Positions 1 through 8,476 of a stretch of 64,000 bases of DNA are shown piece by piece. The notes below the pieces were generated by a model, which saw only the letters and a program-made list of their open reading frames with translations, did not search any database and was not told where the DNA came from. Position numbers and translations under genes: made by a program. The stretch comes from Bdellovibrionaceae bacterium UBA1609 (GTDB lineage: Bacteria; Bdellovibrionota; Bdellovibrionia; Bdellovibrionales; UBA1609): assembly GCA_002321895.1 (NCBI GenBank), contig DCMZ01000001.1, positions 104,519-168,518 of the forward strand. The letters run 5' to 3'. Every line of letters starts with the position of its first letter. The stretch's first letter is position 1.

Positions 1-2844
1 ACTGATATTTACAAGGCAAGGCAGCTTGCTTCTGAGAAGTTGCAAAATATTGAATTACCTGTCGGAGTTGTCCCTGAAATGGGGCCAATTAGTACAGGGC
101 TTGGAGAAATATTTCATTACTCCATAGAGGCAAAATCTCCTGAGAAAGATGGAGAGAAAAGACTTCTTCAGCTAATGGAGCTTCGTTCAATCCAAGACTG
201 GTATATAAAACCAAGGCTTTTAACGGTTAAAGGAGTTACAGAGGTTAATACGATTGGTGGTTATGAAAAGCAATTTTTTATTCAACCAAAGATTGATCTG
301 ATGTCTAAATATGGTCTTCACTTTGATGACATTGAAGCAGCGATTGAAAATACAAATCTCAATGTTGGAGGCGGATATATACAGCAAACAGGAGAACAGG
401 TTCTTGTAAGAGGTGTTGGTCTGTTAAAAGGTATTAAAGATATTGAAAATGTGGTGGTTAAAAGACTTTCATCTTATCAAGTAGTTAAAATCAAGGATAT
501 TGCCCAAGTTAAGTTTGATAAAGAAATTCGTACTGGTGCAGCGACCGTAAACGGAGAAGAATCAATCATTGGTACTGCTTTTATGCTTCTAGGGGAAAAC
601 TCAAGAGCAGTGGCACAAAGAGTTTCATCTAAGCTTGAAGATGTAAAAAAAGACTTACCAGAATGGGTTGAACTTAAAGTTCTTTATGATCGCTCTAATA
701 TGGTAAATGCAACACTTAGTACCGTTGAGCATAATCTTCTTATGGGCGCTGGGCTTGTTATGGTCTTTTTATTACTCCTTGTTGGTAATTTAAGAGCTGC
801 CATAATTACTTCACTAATGATTCCCGTCTCCCTACTTATGACATTTATTCTTATGAGATGGCAGAATGTTTCAGGGAATTTAATGAGTTTGGGTGCCTTG
901 GATTTTGGGATTATTGTTGATGGAGCAGTTATTGTAATAGAAAACTGTGTCCATAGATTGCAAAAAAAAGGTGAAGAACTTGGTAGAGAGTTATCAAGAG
1001 CAGAAGTTAAACAATTAGTAATCGACTCAGCTATTGAAATACGTTCTGCTGCTGGTTTTGGTGAGCTAATTGTTATAACTGTATTTATCCCACTTTTTGC
1101 TTTAACAGGTGTTGAGGGTAAAATGTTTGGGCCAATGGCAATGACTTTTATCATGGCATTAGGTTCTGCTCTACTTCTTTCTTTTACTGTTGTTCCAGCT
1201 CTGGCAGCTACTTTTTTAAGTGGAAAAACAAGAGATAAGAAACCATTTCTTATGAGTATGGCAGAAAAATTATTTAAGCCTACTTTAGGTTTTGCATTAA
1301 GGTTTAAAAAAGGTGTTCTTGGAATTGGTATTGCTTCTATTGTTATGGGTGTTTTCTTGTTTTCAAGAATGGGAGCTGAGTTTATTCCTCAACTAGATGA
1401 AGGTGATTTTGCTATTCAGTTTATCCGACCTGCGAACATAAGCACTGAAAATTCTGTAAAACTTCAAAGGTTATCAGAAGACATAATAAAAGAATTTCCA
1501 CAGGTTAAAGATGTGTTTGCAAGGACAGGTGCTGCTGAAGTCGCTACTGATCCAATGGGCGTGAATATCTCTGACTCCTACATTATGCTTAAAGAAAAGA
1601 ATAAATGGCCTCATGATGACCACATTCAGAACAAGAAAGACCTGATGAATGAAATTAAGGAAAAACTTGAATTGTATGTTCCGGGCCAAGTTCTTATGCT
1701 TTCTCAACCTGTAGAGTTACGCTTTAACGAACTCTTAGAAGGAACAAGAGCTGCGATTTCGGCTAAAGTATTTGGTGACGAACTTGATAAGCTAATTTCC
1801 TACTCTAAAGAGGTTGCTGAAATTGTTGGAGAAATAGATGGTGCAGGTGAAGCTGAATCCGAATCAAAAGGTAAATCACCGATGCTTCAGTACACTCCAA
1901 AAGTAGAAGAACTAGCTCAGTTAGGTGTCACAGCGAGGCCTGTACTAGATGCAATTAGTACAGCAATTGGAGGTCGTGAAGTTGGTCATGTTTTTGATGG
2001 TGTAAAAAGGTTTCCAATTGTTACCCGTCTTTCAGAAGGTGAAAGAAAAGATGTTATGACAGTAAGAAAACTTCCAGTTGGTATTTCTGATGGCTTTACT
2101 GTTCCTATTGAACAAGTGGCAGATATAGATTTTGTTGAAACATTCTCTGCTGTTAGCCGTGAAAACTCTCAACGTAGAGTGGCTGTACTTGTTAATCCTG
2201 ATACACGGGATATTGAGAGTTTTGTTAATAAAGCAAAAAAAGAGGTTGAAAGTAGAGTTAAGCTTCCTGAAGGCTACTTTATTGAATGGGGAGGAACATT
2301 TAAAAATCTTCAAAGTGCTAAGGAGAGACTTGGGATTCTTGTACCTCTAGCACTTCTTATGATATTGGCTATGCTCTATGCTGCATTTAAAAACTTTGCT
2401 CAAGTGATATTGATATTTACTTGTGCTCCAATGGCCCTAATCGGTGGTGTCTTATCATTAAATATAATGGGTATGCCTTTTAGTATTTCAGCAGGTGTTG
2501 GCTTTATTGCTCTTTCAGGAATAAGTATTCTAAATGGTGTTGTTCTTGTAACTTATTTTAATAGACTTATAAAGGATGGTAAGTCTCCAGACGAGGTAGT
2601 TAAAGAAGGTGCTATGACGAGATTGAGGCCAGTCTTAATGACGGCCCTAACAGACATCTTTGGATTTTTACCTATGATGTTTTCAACAGGTCTAGGAGCT
2701 GAGGTACAAAAGCCTTTAGCAACCGTTGTTGTTGGAGGGATTATTTCGGCGACTCTTCTTACTCTGATTGTCCTCCCAAGTTTGTACCGTCTATTTATTA
2801 AGTTTATGCAACCAGAACTAAATAAGGAGGCGTATGGGACATAA
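1..2844 (+). CDS. czcA: CzcA-type heavy-metal RND efflux pump, 5' end cut by window
   Basis: The reading frame is open from base 1, so the gene begins upstream of the window; the TTG at 40 is only an internal codon. About 947 codons are visible and the family is about 1040 residues, so roughly the first 100 residues are missing. The inner-membrane RND subunit of Czc/Cus tripartite pumps exports divalent metal ions using the proton gradient. The fourth membrane helix carries the heavy-metal RND signature DFGIIVDGAVIVIEN (about visible residues 301-315), whose D, D and E residues form the proton relay of this family. Blocks of hydrophobic helices flank two periplasmic loops. The stop overlaps the next gene by 11 bases, so both are probably translated together. 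The exact metal cannot be read from the sequence; Zn, Cd and Co are usual. Confidence 0.93.
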   Translation, partial: TDIYKARQLASEKLQNIELPVGVVPEMGPISTGLGEIFHYSIEAKSPEKDGEKRLLQLMELRSIQDWYIKPRLLTVKGVTEVNTIGGYEKQFFIQPKIDLMSKYGLHFDDIEAAIENTNLNVGGGYIQQTGEQVLVRGVGLLKGIKDIENVVVKRLSSYQVVKIKDIAQVKFDKEIRTGAATVNGEESIIGTAFMLLGENSRAVAQRVSSKLEDVKKDLPEWVELKVLYDRSNMVNATLSTVEHNLLMGAGLVMVFLLLLVGNLRAAIITSLMIPVSLLMTFILMRWQNVSGNLMSLGALDFGIIVDGAVIVIENCVHRLQKKGEELGRELSRAEVKQLVIDSAIEIRSAAGFGELIVITVFIPLFALTGVEGKMFGPMAMTFIMALGSALLLSFTVVPALAATFLSGKTRDKKPFLMSMAEKLFKPTLGFALRFKKGVLGIGIASIVMGVFLFSRMGAEFIPQLDEGDFAIQFIRPANISTENSVKLQRLSEDIIKEFPQVKDVFARTGAAEVATDPMGVNISDSYIMLKEKNKWPHDDHIQNKKDLMNEIKEKLELYVPGQVLMLSQPVELRFNELLEGTRAAISAKVFGDELDKLISYSKEVAEIVGEIDGAGEAESESKGKSPMLQYTPKVEELAQLGVTARPVLDAISTAIGGREVGHVFDGVKRFPIVTRLSEGERKDVMTVRKLPVGISDGFTVPIEQVADIDFVETFSAVSRENSQRRVAVLVNPDTRDIESFVNKAKKEVESRVKLPEGYFIEWGGTFKNLQSAKERLGILVPLALLMILAMLYAAFKNFAQVILIFTCAPMALIGGVLSLNIMGMPFSISAGVGFIALSGISILNGVVLVTYFNRLIKDGKSPDEVVKEGAMTRLRPVLMTALTDIFGFLPMMFSTGLGAEVQKPLATVVVGGIISATLLTLIVLPSLYRLFIKFMQPELNKEAYGT

Positions 2845-3706
2845 TCACTCTCATCACCATCATGGCAGCAAGAATATACTTGTTGCCTTTTTTCTAAATG
2901 CAGGGTTTGCCGTAATAGAACTAATCGGTGGATATTTAACAAATAGTGTGGCCATATACTCTGATGCCCTACATGATTTTGGTGATAGTCTTGCACTTCT
3001 CTTTTCATACTTTGCTGAAAAACTTAGCCATAAAGATGCTGATAGAAAGTTTACGTTTGGTTATCGACGTTTTTCAATTCTTTCAGCTTTTATAAATGGA
3101 GTGATCCTTTTACTCGGTAGTATATTTGTTATTTATGAAGCTGCTCAAAGAATTATGGCTCCTGAAGAAGTTTCTCCTGAGGGAATGTTAGGATTGGCAA
3201 TTTTGGGGATTGCGGTAAATTCTTTCGCTGCTTATAGATTATCTAAAGATGATAGTATGAATACAAAAATGGTTATGTTCCATCTCTTAGAGGATTTACT
3301 TGGTTGGGTTGCCGTACTAGTTGTTAGCATCGTTTTGCTATTCAAGCCTTGGTATGTGTTGGATTCAATACTCTCTATTCTGATCTCTCTAGTGATCCTT
3401 AGAGGGGTTTATAAGAATTTGCTCAAGGTAGGTTTGATTTTTCTCCAAAAGTTTCCTGATGAACTAGAATTTGAGCAATTGAAAAATGAAGTAATGGAAC
3501 TTGACCTTGTAAACGATATACATGCTGTAAAAGGATGGTCTATTGATGATACAACTTACTATTTGCGCTTTCATGTACTTGTACCAGAAGAAACAGAGAT
3601 TGGGACTGTTGACTCATTAAAGGTTAAGATAAAAGAAATTTTGAAGAAGTATAATGTCGCTTACTCAACAATTGAGTTTGAGGCGGAGTGTGAAAAAAAT
3701 GAATAA
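2834..3706 (+). CDS. czcD: CDF-family zinc/cadmium exporter (CzcD/ZitB-like)
   Basis: This 290-residue cation diffusion facilitator has a His-rich N-terminus (MGHNHSHHHHGSKN) typical of zinc exporters. Six hydrophobic helices are visible. Two HxxxD sites fit the intramembrane zinc site: H47/D51 in helix 2 (YSDALHDFGDS) and H150/D154 in helix 5 (HLLED). A soluble C-terminal domain follows, as in YiiP/CzcD. The start ATG lies inside the end of czcA, after an AGGAGG-type ribosome site (AATAAGGAGG), which supports translational coupling. It exports Zn2+, and often Cd2+ or Co2+, from cytoplasm to periplasm by proton antiport and complements the tripartite pump. Assignment to the family is firm; the metal is inferred. 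Confidence 0.93.
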   Translation: MGHNHSHHHHGSKNILVAFFLNAGFAVIELIGGYLTNSVAIYSDALHDFGDSLALLFSYFAEKLSHKDADRKFTFGYRRFSILSAFINGVILLLGSIFVIYEAAQRIMAPEEVSPEGMLGLAILGIAVNSFAAYRLSKDDSMNTKMVMFHLLEDLLGWVAVLVVSIVLLFKPWYVLDSILSILISLVILRGVYKNLLKVGLIFLQKFPDELEFEQLKNEVMELDLVNDIHAVKGWSIDDTTYYLRFHVLVPEETEIGTVDSLKVKIKEILKKYNVAYSTIEFEAECEKNE

Positions 3707-4394
3707 TCAAATTTATCTATTCGACTTTTATGCTGTGATTATTTCAGATTCCCTTAATACTGAGTCTCACTCACATCTTGCTCATCAGATAACTTTTTCA
3801 ATGAATGATGAACAGTTTCGAGTCGAAATTGATGGCGAGATAATAAAAGATATAGTGTTATTTATCCCTTCGGGCAAGTCTCACAAGTTCCTTGAAAGTA
3901 ACTCCAAATATTTGTCAATCTTAATGGATAATGAGTCTTTATTTGAGATAGGAGAATTGAAAAGAAAAATTGAAAAGCTTGATACTTTTCCGAGGAATTT
4001 AGAGGATGTCAAATCTCTAGTTGAAAACCTAGGAATTGATAAGCATAAAAACATAGACCCTAGAATTGTCAAAATAAAAGAAATGATTGAACAAACTGAG
4101 TGCTTAGAAAATATTAGATTAAATGAAATCTCTAAAGAAATCTTATTGTCAGAAAGTAGGACACTTCATTTATTTAAAGAGCAAGTTGGGGTACCTTTTA
4201 GAAAGTATATATTATGGAAGAAATTAAAAAGGGCAATTACATTATTTGCTAATAGTAAAGACAAGAAAGTCACTGATATTGCTTTAGAGGCTGGGTTCAG
4301 TGATTCCGCACACTTATCTAAGATTATTAAGTCATCGTTTGGCATTTCTCCTACAGAAATCCTTAAAAATAGCCAGTTTATAAAAGATCATTAA
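3699..4394 (+). CDS. AraC-family transcriptional regulator in the metal-efflux operon
   Basis: This 231-residue protein has an N-terminal cupin-like half (residues 1-90, including a SHLAHQ stretch) and a C-terminal AraC-type double HTH of about 85 residues. The second HTH shows the characteristic VTDIALEAGFSDSAHLSKIIKSSFG pattern in part (VTDIALEAGFSDSAHLS). The ATG at 3699 is preferred over upstream in-frame codons because AGGCGGAG lies about 10 bases upstream. It overlaps the CDF stop by 8 bases, so it is the third gene of the same transcript. The natural inference is a regulator of the two exporters; metal-sensing by an AraC protein is less common than CzcRS, MerR or ArsR control. No metal-binding Cys cluster is evident, so the ligand is unknown. 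Confidence 0.85.
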   Translation: MNNQIYLFDFYAVIISDSLNTESHSHLAHQITFSMNDEQFRVEIDGEIIKDIVLFIPSGKSHKFLESNSKYLSILMDNESLFEIGELKRKIEKLDTFPRNLEDVKSLVENLGIDKHKNIDPRIVKIKEMIEQTECLENIRLNEISKEILLSESRTLHLFKEQVGVPFRKYILWKKLKRAITLFANSKDKKVTDIALEAGFSDSAHLSKIIKSSFGISPTEILKNSQFIKDH

Positions 4395-4439
4395 TGGCCT
4401 TCAATCTATACTGAATATAGATTAACAAGAGAGGTTGAG

Positions 4440-5207
4440 ATGACGAATGAAACAAAAATTTTAGACTTTAAAAATTCAGAGGTAGAAAAGATTTTAAGAA
4501 GAATTACACGTGGACTTACTGAGCAGAAAGATATTATTAATGCTTGCTACCTGTTTGTTAGGGATGAAATTAAATTTGGCTATAATGAGAGTGATGACAT
4601 ATCAGCTTCAAAAGTTATAAAAGATGGATATGGACAATGTAATACAAAGTCAAATTTACTACTTGCTCTTCTCCGAGGAGCTGGTATTGAGGCCCGCTTT
4701 CATGGATTCACTATTGATAAAAGATTGCAATATGGAGCCGTGACAGGAATATTTTATTGGTTAACTCCAAGAGATATTTTTCACAGCTGGATTGAAGTAA
4801 ATTATAATGGCAATTGGTTTAATCTTGAAGGATTTATACTTGATAAAGAATACTTAGGTTCCTTAAAGTCCTATTTTACGAGTAACCCTAAAACTCTCTG
4901 TGGTTACGGTGTTGCGAGTAATGATTTTCAGTCTCCTCAAGTTGACTGGAGTGGAAACAATAATACATATATTCAAAAAGAAGGCATTGTTAGGGATTTA
5001 GGTGTGTTCGACTCACCAGATGAGTTTTATGAAAAGTATGGAACAAACCCTAAGGGAATAAAGAAGGTACTTTTTAAGCTACTTGTACGTCATATTATGA
5101 ATAATACTATTTCAAAGCTTAGAAAGAAAAAAACACAATCTAGTGGCGATTTAAAAACATTGTGTAGTATTGAAGATATTAATTCAATTTCTTTTAATGA
5201 TAAATAA
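4440..5207 (+). CDS. Transglutaminase-like cysteine-protease-fold protein
   Basis: The 255-residue protein contains a transglutaminase-like core. The nucleophile region is GYGQCNTKSNLLLALLRG (Cys67), followed by FHSWIEVN (His115). The usual third Asp position four residues after the conserved Trp is occupied by Glu130 (WFNLE). No signal peptide is seen, so it is probably cytoplasmic. The start has a good ribosome site (AGAGAGG) a few bases upstream. It follows the AraC gene after 45 bases and precedes a DUF3703 gene by 13, so it may be in the same transcript. Members of this fold include proteases and peptide-modifying enzymes; the substrate cannot be guessed. Its place in a metal island is unexplained. 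Confidence 0.7.
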   Translation: MTNETKILDFKNSEVEKILRRITRGLTEQKDIINACYLFVRDEIKFGYNESDDISASKVIKDGYGQCNTKSNLLLALLRGAGIEARFHGFTIDKRLQYGAVTGIFYWLTPRDIFHSWIEVNYNGNWFNLEGFILDKEYLGSLKSYFTSNPKTLCGYGVASNDFQSPQVDWSGNNNTYIQKEGIVRDLGVFDSPDEFYEKYGTNPKGIKKVLFKLLVRHIMNNTISKLRKKKTQSSGDLKTLCSIEDINSISFNDK

Positions 5208-5220
5208 TGGAAGTTAGTTG

Positions 5221-5559
5221 ATGAATACGAATCTAAAAAAGAATTTTTACCTAAAACTTGCAAAGGCTAAGAGATTAATTAGTTTGAAGCAATGTGAGGA
5301 AGCATTCTCTTTTCTTGAGGACGCACATGTTTTGGGGCAAAGGTATATAATTCCTCACACGATTGCTCATATCTATATGCTTAAAATTGGCATCTTGCAA
5401 AAAGATAAAAAAGAAATCATAGGTCAATTATTTCGCATTCCTACAGGAGTATTAGGGTCTATGGTTGGAATTCTACCCGTAGGTAATACAGGTGGAAGTA
5501 ATGTTTCACCGTTTAAAAAAATGGAAATTCGAGATGACTTACAGAAATTGCTGCAATAA
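5221..5559 (+). CDS. DUF3703 family protein
   Basis: This protein of about 112 residues matches what I recall of DUF3703: an N-terminal amphipathic helix pair followed by FxxLEDAHVLGQRY, PHTIAH and a Gly-rich PVGNTGGSNVS stretch near the C-terminus. DUF3703 genes are frequently found beside cation efflux and mercury-resistance genes, which agrees with the genes on both sides here. No function is established. ATG 5221 is chosen over an adjacent upstream TTG (5218) because GGAAG lies about 7 bases before it. No signal peptide or clear membrane helix is present; one hydrophobic patch (IPTGVLGSMVGILPVG) could be membrane-associated. Confidence 0.7.
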   Translation: MNTNLKKNFYLKLAKAKRLISLKQCEEAFSFLEDAHVLGQRYIIPHTIAHIYMLKIGILQKDKKEIIGQLFRIPTGVLGSMVGILPVGNTGGSNVSPFKKMEIRDDLQKLLQ

Positions 5560-5590
5560 AATCTAAGCGAGCTACAAGAAAAGGAAAAAG

Positions 5591-6439
5591 TTGAAAAAAA
5601 GTATTGTTAAGATTCAAAAGATGGACTGCCCTTCTGAAGTTAAAATAATAGAAAGTCTTATCGAAAAGATTAGCACAGATATAAAGGCAGAATTTGATTT
5701 AGAGAAAAGAGTTGTGACTTTTTACCATGATGTAGCTAGTGAAATGATTTTGAACGAATTAAAGAATGTGTCATTATCTGGCGAGCTTGTTTCATCTGTA
5801 AGTATTTCTGAAAATGACATACCTGATATTGGGCCTAGTGTTGAAGCAAGAACCCTAAAATATTTGCTAGGTATAAATCTCACAATGTTTATAGTTGAGA
5901 TATTTGTTGGGATTTATGCTGAGTCTACTGGATTGATAGCAGATGGATTAGATATGTTAGCAGACTCTTTTGTGTATGGTATCAGCTTGTATGCTGTCGG
6001 TAAAAGTATTGTTACAAAAAATAGAACAGCCTTTCTTAGTGGTATCATGCAAATATCATTAGGTGTTTTATGTCTTGTTGAAGTAGGTCGAAAGTTTTAC
6101 TTAGGAAGTGAGCCTCTATCCAATTACATGATCATTATTTCAATTATTGCGCTTATTGCTAATGTCTTATGCTTAGTCTTGATACACAAACATAAAGATG
6201 GTGAAGTTCACATGAAGGCTAGTTGGATATTCTCAGCAAATGATGTTATTGTAAATACTGGCGTTATCGTATCGGGAATTCTCGTTTATTATCTAAACAG
6301 TAATATTCCAGACTTAGTAATTGGAGCATTTGTATCTTTTATTGTTATTAAGGGTGGAGTTACAATTATTAAGCTTTCAAGACCACAGAAGAATGTAGAT
6401 GGTAAAGATAAGCACTGTTGCTCTAGTAGCTGTGATTAG
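5591..6439 (+). CDS. CDF-family cation exporter with N-terminal HMA-like domain
   Basis: The 282-residue protein joins a ferredoxin-like, HMA-type N-terminus of about 75 residues to a six-helix cation-diffusion-facilitator domain. The N-terminus has only one Cys in KMDCPSE, where a classical HMA would have CxxC. The membrane part carries DGLDMLADSFVY in helix 2 and WIFSANDVIVNTG in helix 5, both metal-site segments of this CDF subgroup. The C-terminus ends in a Cys-rich tail, KHCCSSSCD, that could bind soft metals. The start is a TTG after AAGAAAAGGAAAA. The stop overlaps that of the convergent minus-strand gene by three bases. Function: metal export; the HMA-like domain and Cys tail suggest Cd, Zn or a thiophilic metal, which is inference. 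Confidence 0.8.
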   Translation: MKKSIVKIQKMDCPSEVKIIESLIEKISTDIKAEFDLEKRVVTFYHDVASEMILNELKNVSLSGELVSSVSISENDIPDIGPSVEARTLKYLLGINLTMFIVEIFVGIYAESTGLIADGLDMLADSFVYGISLYAVGKSIVTKNRTAFLSGIMQISLGVLCLVEVGRKFYLGSEPLSNYMIIISIIALIANVLCLVLIHKHKDGEVHMKASWIFSANDVIVNTGVIVSGILVYYLNSNIPDLVIGAFVSFIVIKGGVTIIKLSRPQKNVDGKDKHCCSSSCD

Positions 6440-8232
6440 GTTTCTTTGACTTGGTTAAGCTTTTTATAGAATGTTTCTCTAAGGATATAGCTATGGTAAA
6501 TGAAATAACCCCAAACAAATGGAGAGAAATAAGAACAAGAATCGTAGAAGTCATCTCCAATTAGTCCATGTGATAGCCTGTTCCTGAAGTTAAAGCCTTC
6601 ATTTTCTGACAAAAGAGCTTTAATTTGAAAGAGATGAGCTTCACCAAATACATTTTTAAATTCAGGTAAATGTAATAGAGAGCTTAAAGTTCTTTCTTGC
6701 TGAACTATATCTTCATCAATAAGAGTAACTATTACACCTACATTTTCTAAGAAATGACGAAAACAGTTTTCGAATTGAGGGACTAATAAATGCATTGATT
6801 CTTCCCATTTCCCAATAAACCCATACCATAAGGCTTTTCTGATTATGGAGATTCTGTTTGTAGGTATAAAAGGATTATTTGTAAGAAAACTTTCAAAATC
6901 ATATTCAGTGATGTCATGTCTCAGAAGGAGAGTATTTCTGCCGTGATCTATACAAGTTCCTTTTATTAAGACTCCGTTTTTAAATAGAAATAAGGCTTCT
7001 GAGAGTAAAATCGAAGCATTCTCATCATCATTTTCAAAAGAGAGGCCATTATCTCTATCAACTATTCTCGCATTGTCATCATAATGTATTGTCGAAAACA
7101 AATGGCGCAAAGAACCCTTTACAACTTCTTTTGCATGATTTTGATAATATTCAACTTCTTGAGGAATCGTTTTATAAGTTAAAGCCAATATACCATTTAT
7201 AGTATCTAGTTTCTCAATTGCTTTAAATGTTTCTTCCATTGGTTTTGAAAGGTCTATGTCAAATGGTGAAGACTTCATTTCATCTTGTGATTTAAGTGAG
7301 GCATTATTTAATTCTGCATGTATATCATCTATTGCTTCTTTTCGACTTCTCGTTATTTTATGTGCCATCATATTTTCGTACAAAGCTCTTGAGCATACAT
7401 CGGTTAACATTAGACCATTGCCCCCGTCTTCTTTTATACTTTTAATTTCATCAAAATATGAGTCACAAATAAGATTAAGCGTTTGATCTCTTTTTTCAAT
7501 GTCTTTTGCTTTTTTGTGTAACTTTAGACATATATCTAAGTAGTCACGATATTTTCTAAAGTGCTTCTGAGCTTTTGATTCATCTGCATAACTCTCTGAC
7601 ATTTGAATAATATTCTTATCATCTTCAAGGTTTGCAAAAGCGTAAATCTTAAAATAGATAAATCTTGTAAAGTCACTTGGTTCCTTGTCTTTAGGACTAA
7701 TTAATATTTTAAAAATATTAGACAATCTTTCTTTAAGAGCATCCTTGTCTTTAGTTAAACGCAGAAGAGAGGAACATCTCTTTAATTCATCTCGTATCAG
7801 AGCCTTTGATCTTTTTTCTTCATTGTTAACAAAGTCTTCTATGTATGAAAGATAAGATTCTAGTGCGAGTTCTACTTTTGGGTAATCTTGGCATCCGGCC
7901 CAGAGGACATCTGCTAATCTAGCATTGACATGATGACTTTTTATTTTACCAATTAAGTTTTCTATTACCTGATATTGTTCTGTCTTTATATCTTCCAACG
8001 ACAATGTTCTCTTGCTCTGATACTCCATGAAGGGTTTAAATGGTTCCTTTTCGTTTTTTCCATCCAAGCCAAGTCTTAAGACTTCTTCGATAAACAACAC
8101 ATCTTTGTCTATTTCAGTATCATCATTTTTTTCTTTCGAGATTTTAGATAAACATTTCTCAATACAGTCGTTTTCAGTAATAACCTCAATCAAATTATCG
8201 AGTGTGAAATTCTTTTTTTCATTGTTTGACAT
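6436..8232 (-). CDS. DUF4209-type protein with C-terminal HEPN-like RNxxxH motif
   Basis: This 598-residue, largely helical cytoplasmic protein resembles DUF4209-containing proteins. The best-conserved part is the last 150 residues, with an ALWYGFIGKW / HLLVPQFENCFRHFLE segment and then FRNRLSHGL (R550 to H555). RNxxxH is the catalytic signature of HEPN-domain RNases. The ATG at 8232 is preferred over an upstream in-frame TTG because AGGGGT lies a few bases before it. It is transcribed opposite to all neighbours and converges on the CDF gene with overlapping stops. HEPN proteins are common in defence, abortive infection and toxin systems, and location in an island fits that, but no experimental role is known to me. 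A lone HEPN toxin-like gene without an obvious minus-strand antitoxin is unusual. Confidence 0.7.
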   Translation of the reverse strand: MSNNEKKNFTLDNLIEVITENDCIEKCLSKISKEKNDDTEIDKDVLFIEEVLRLGLDGKNEKEPFKPFMEYQSKRTLSLEDIKTEQYQVIENLIGKIKSHHVNARLADVLWAGCQDYPKVELALESYLSYIEDFVNNEEKRSKALIRDELKRCSSLLRLTKDKDALKERLSNIFKILISPKDKEPSDFTRFIYFKIYAFANLEDDKNIIQMSESYADESKAQKHFRKYRDYLDICLKLHKKAKDIEKRDQTLNLICDSYFDEIKSIKEDGGNGLMLTDVCSRALYENMMAHKITRSRKEAIDDIHAELNNASLKSQDEMKSSPFDIDLSKPMEETFKAIEKLDTINGILALTYKTIPQEVEYYQNHAKEVVKGSLRHLFSTIHYDDNARIVDRDNGLSFENDDENASILLSEALFLFKNGVLIKGTCIDHGRNTLLLRHDITEYDFESFLTNNPFIPTNRISIIRKALWYGFIGKWEESMHLLVPQFENCFRHFLENVGVIVTLIDEDIVQQERTLSSLLHLPEFKNVFGEAHLFQIKALLSENEGFNFRNRLSHGLIGDDFYDSCSYFSPFVWGYFIYHSYILRETFYKKLNQVKET

Positions 8233-8303
8233 AGTAACCCCTAACAAGAACTGTATTATTAGCTATTTATTTCAATTATTTGCTTCTTAGTAAACTGATT
8301 AAA

Positions 8304-8470
8304 GCTCCTATATATAAATTGTCTTCATTTTGTACGCTATTCATTCACTACGCTCCCTAACATTTCAAGGAAAAACACGGTCTCCCAGAGGGAACCCTCC
8401 GAGTTTTTCCTTGAAATGCACTCGACTTCGTTACTTCGGCTTCCAAGAAATGAAACAATTATATAGGAGC
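8304..8470. repeat. 167-bp long nested palindrome (MITE-like hairpin element)
   Basis: The outer arms are GCTCCTATATATAAATTGT (8304-8322) and ACAATTATATAGGAGC (8455-8470), which pair with a 3-base indel. The inner arms are CATTTCAAGGAAAAACACGG (8361-8380) and CCGAGTTTTTCCTTGAAATG (8399-8418), pairing at 19 of 20 positions around an 18-base centre. The element fills the gap between the divergent HEPN-like and zinc-ribbon genes, and its right arm supplies the GGAG ribosome site of the latter. It has no coding capacity of its own. This size and structure suit a miniature inverted-repeat element or a large cruciform or RNA-hairpin regulator. Copy number elsewhere cannot be seen. Confidence 0.75.
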
Positions 8471-8476
8471 AAGATT

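Noticed and set aside
684..1154. 156-codon frame antisense to czcA
   Set aside because: It is a mirror of the conserved RND reading frame and has no start signal.
8361..8440. Integron attC-like site (CCTAAC...GTTAC around the inner hairpin)
   Set aside because: The R and R' boxes are not complementary at the right positions, and no intI or cassette array is present.
8330..8476. N-terminal extension of the zinc-ribbon gene through the palindrome
   Set aside because: The extra 49 codons are the palindrome itself; the ATG at 8477 has a ribosome site 9 bases upstream.
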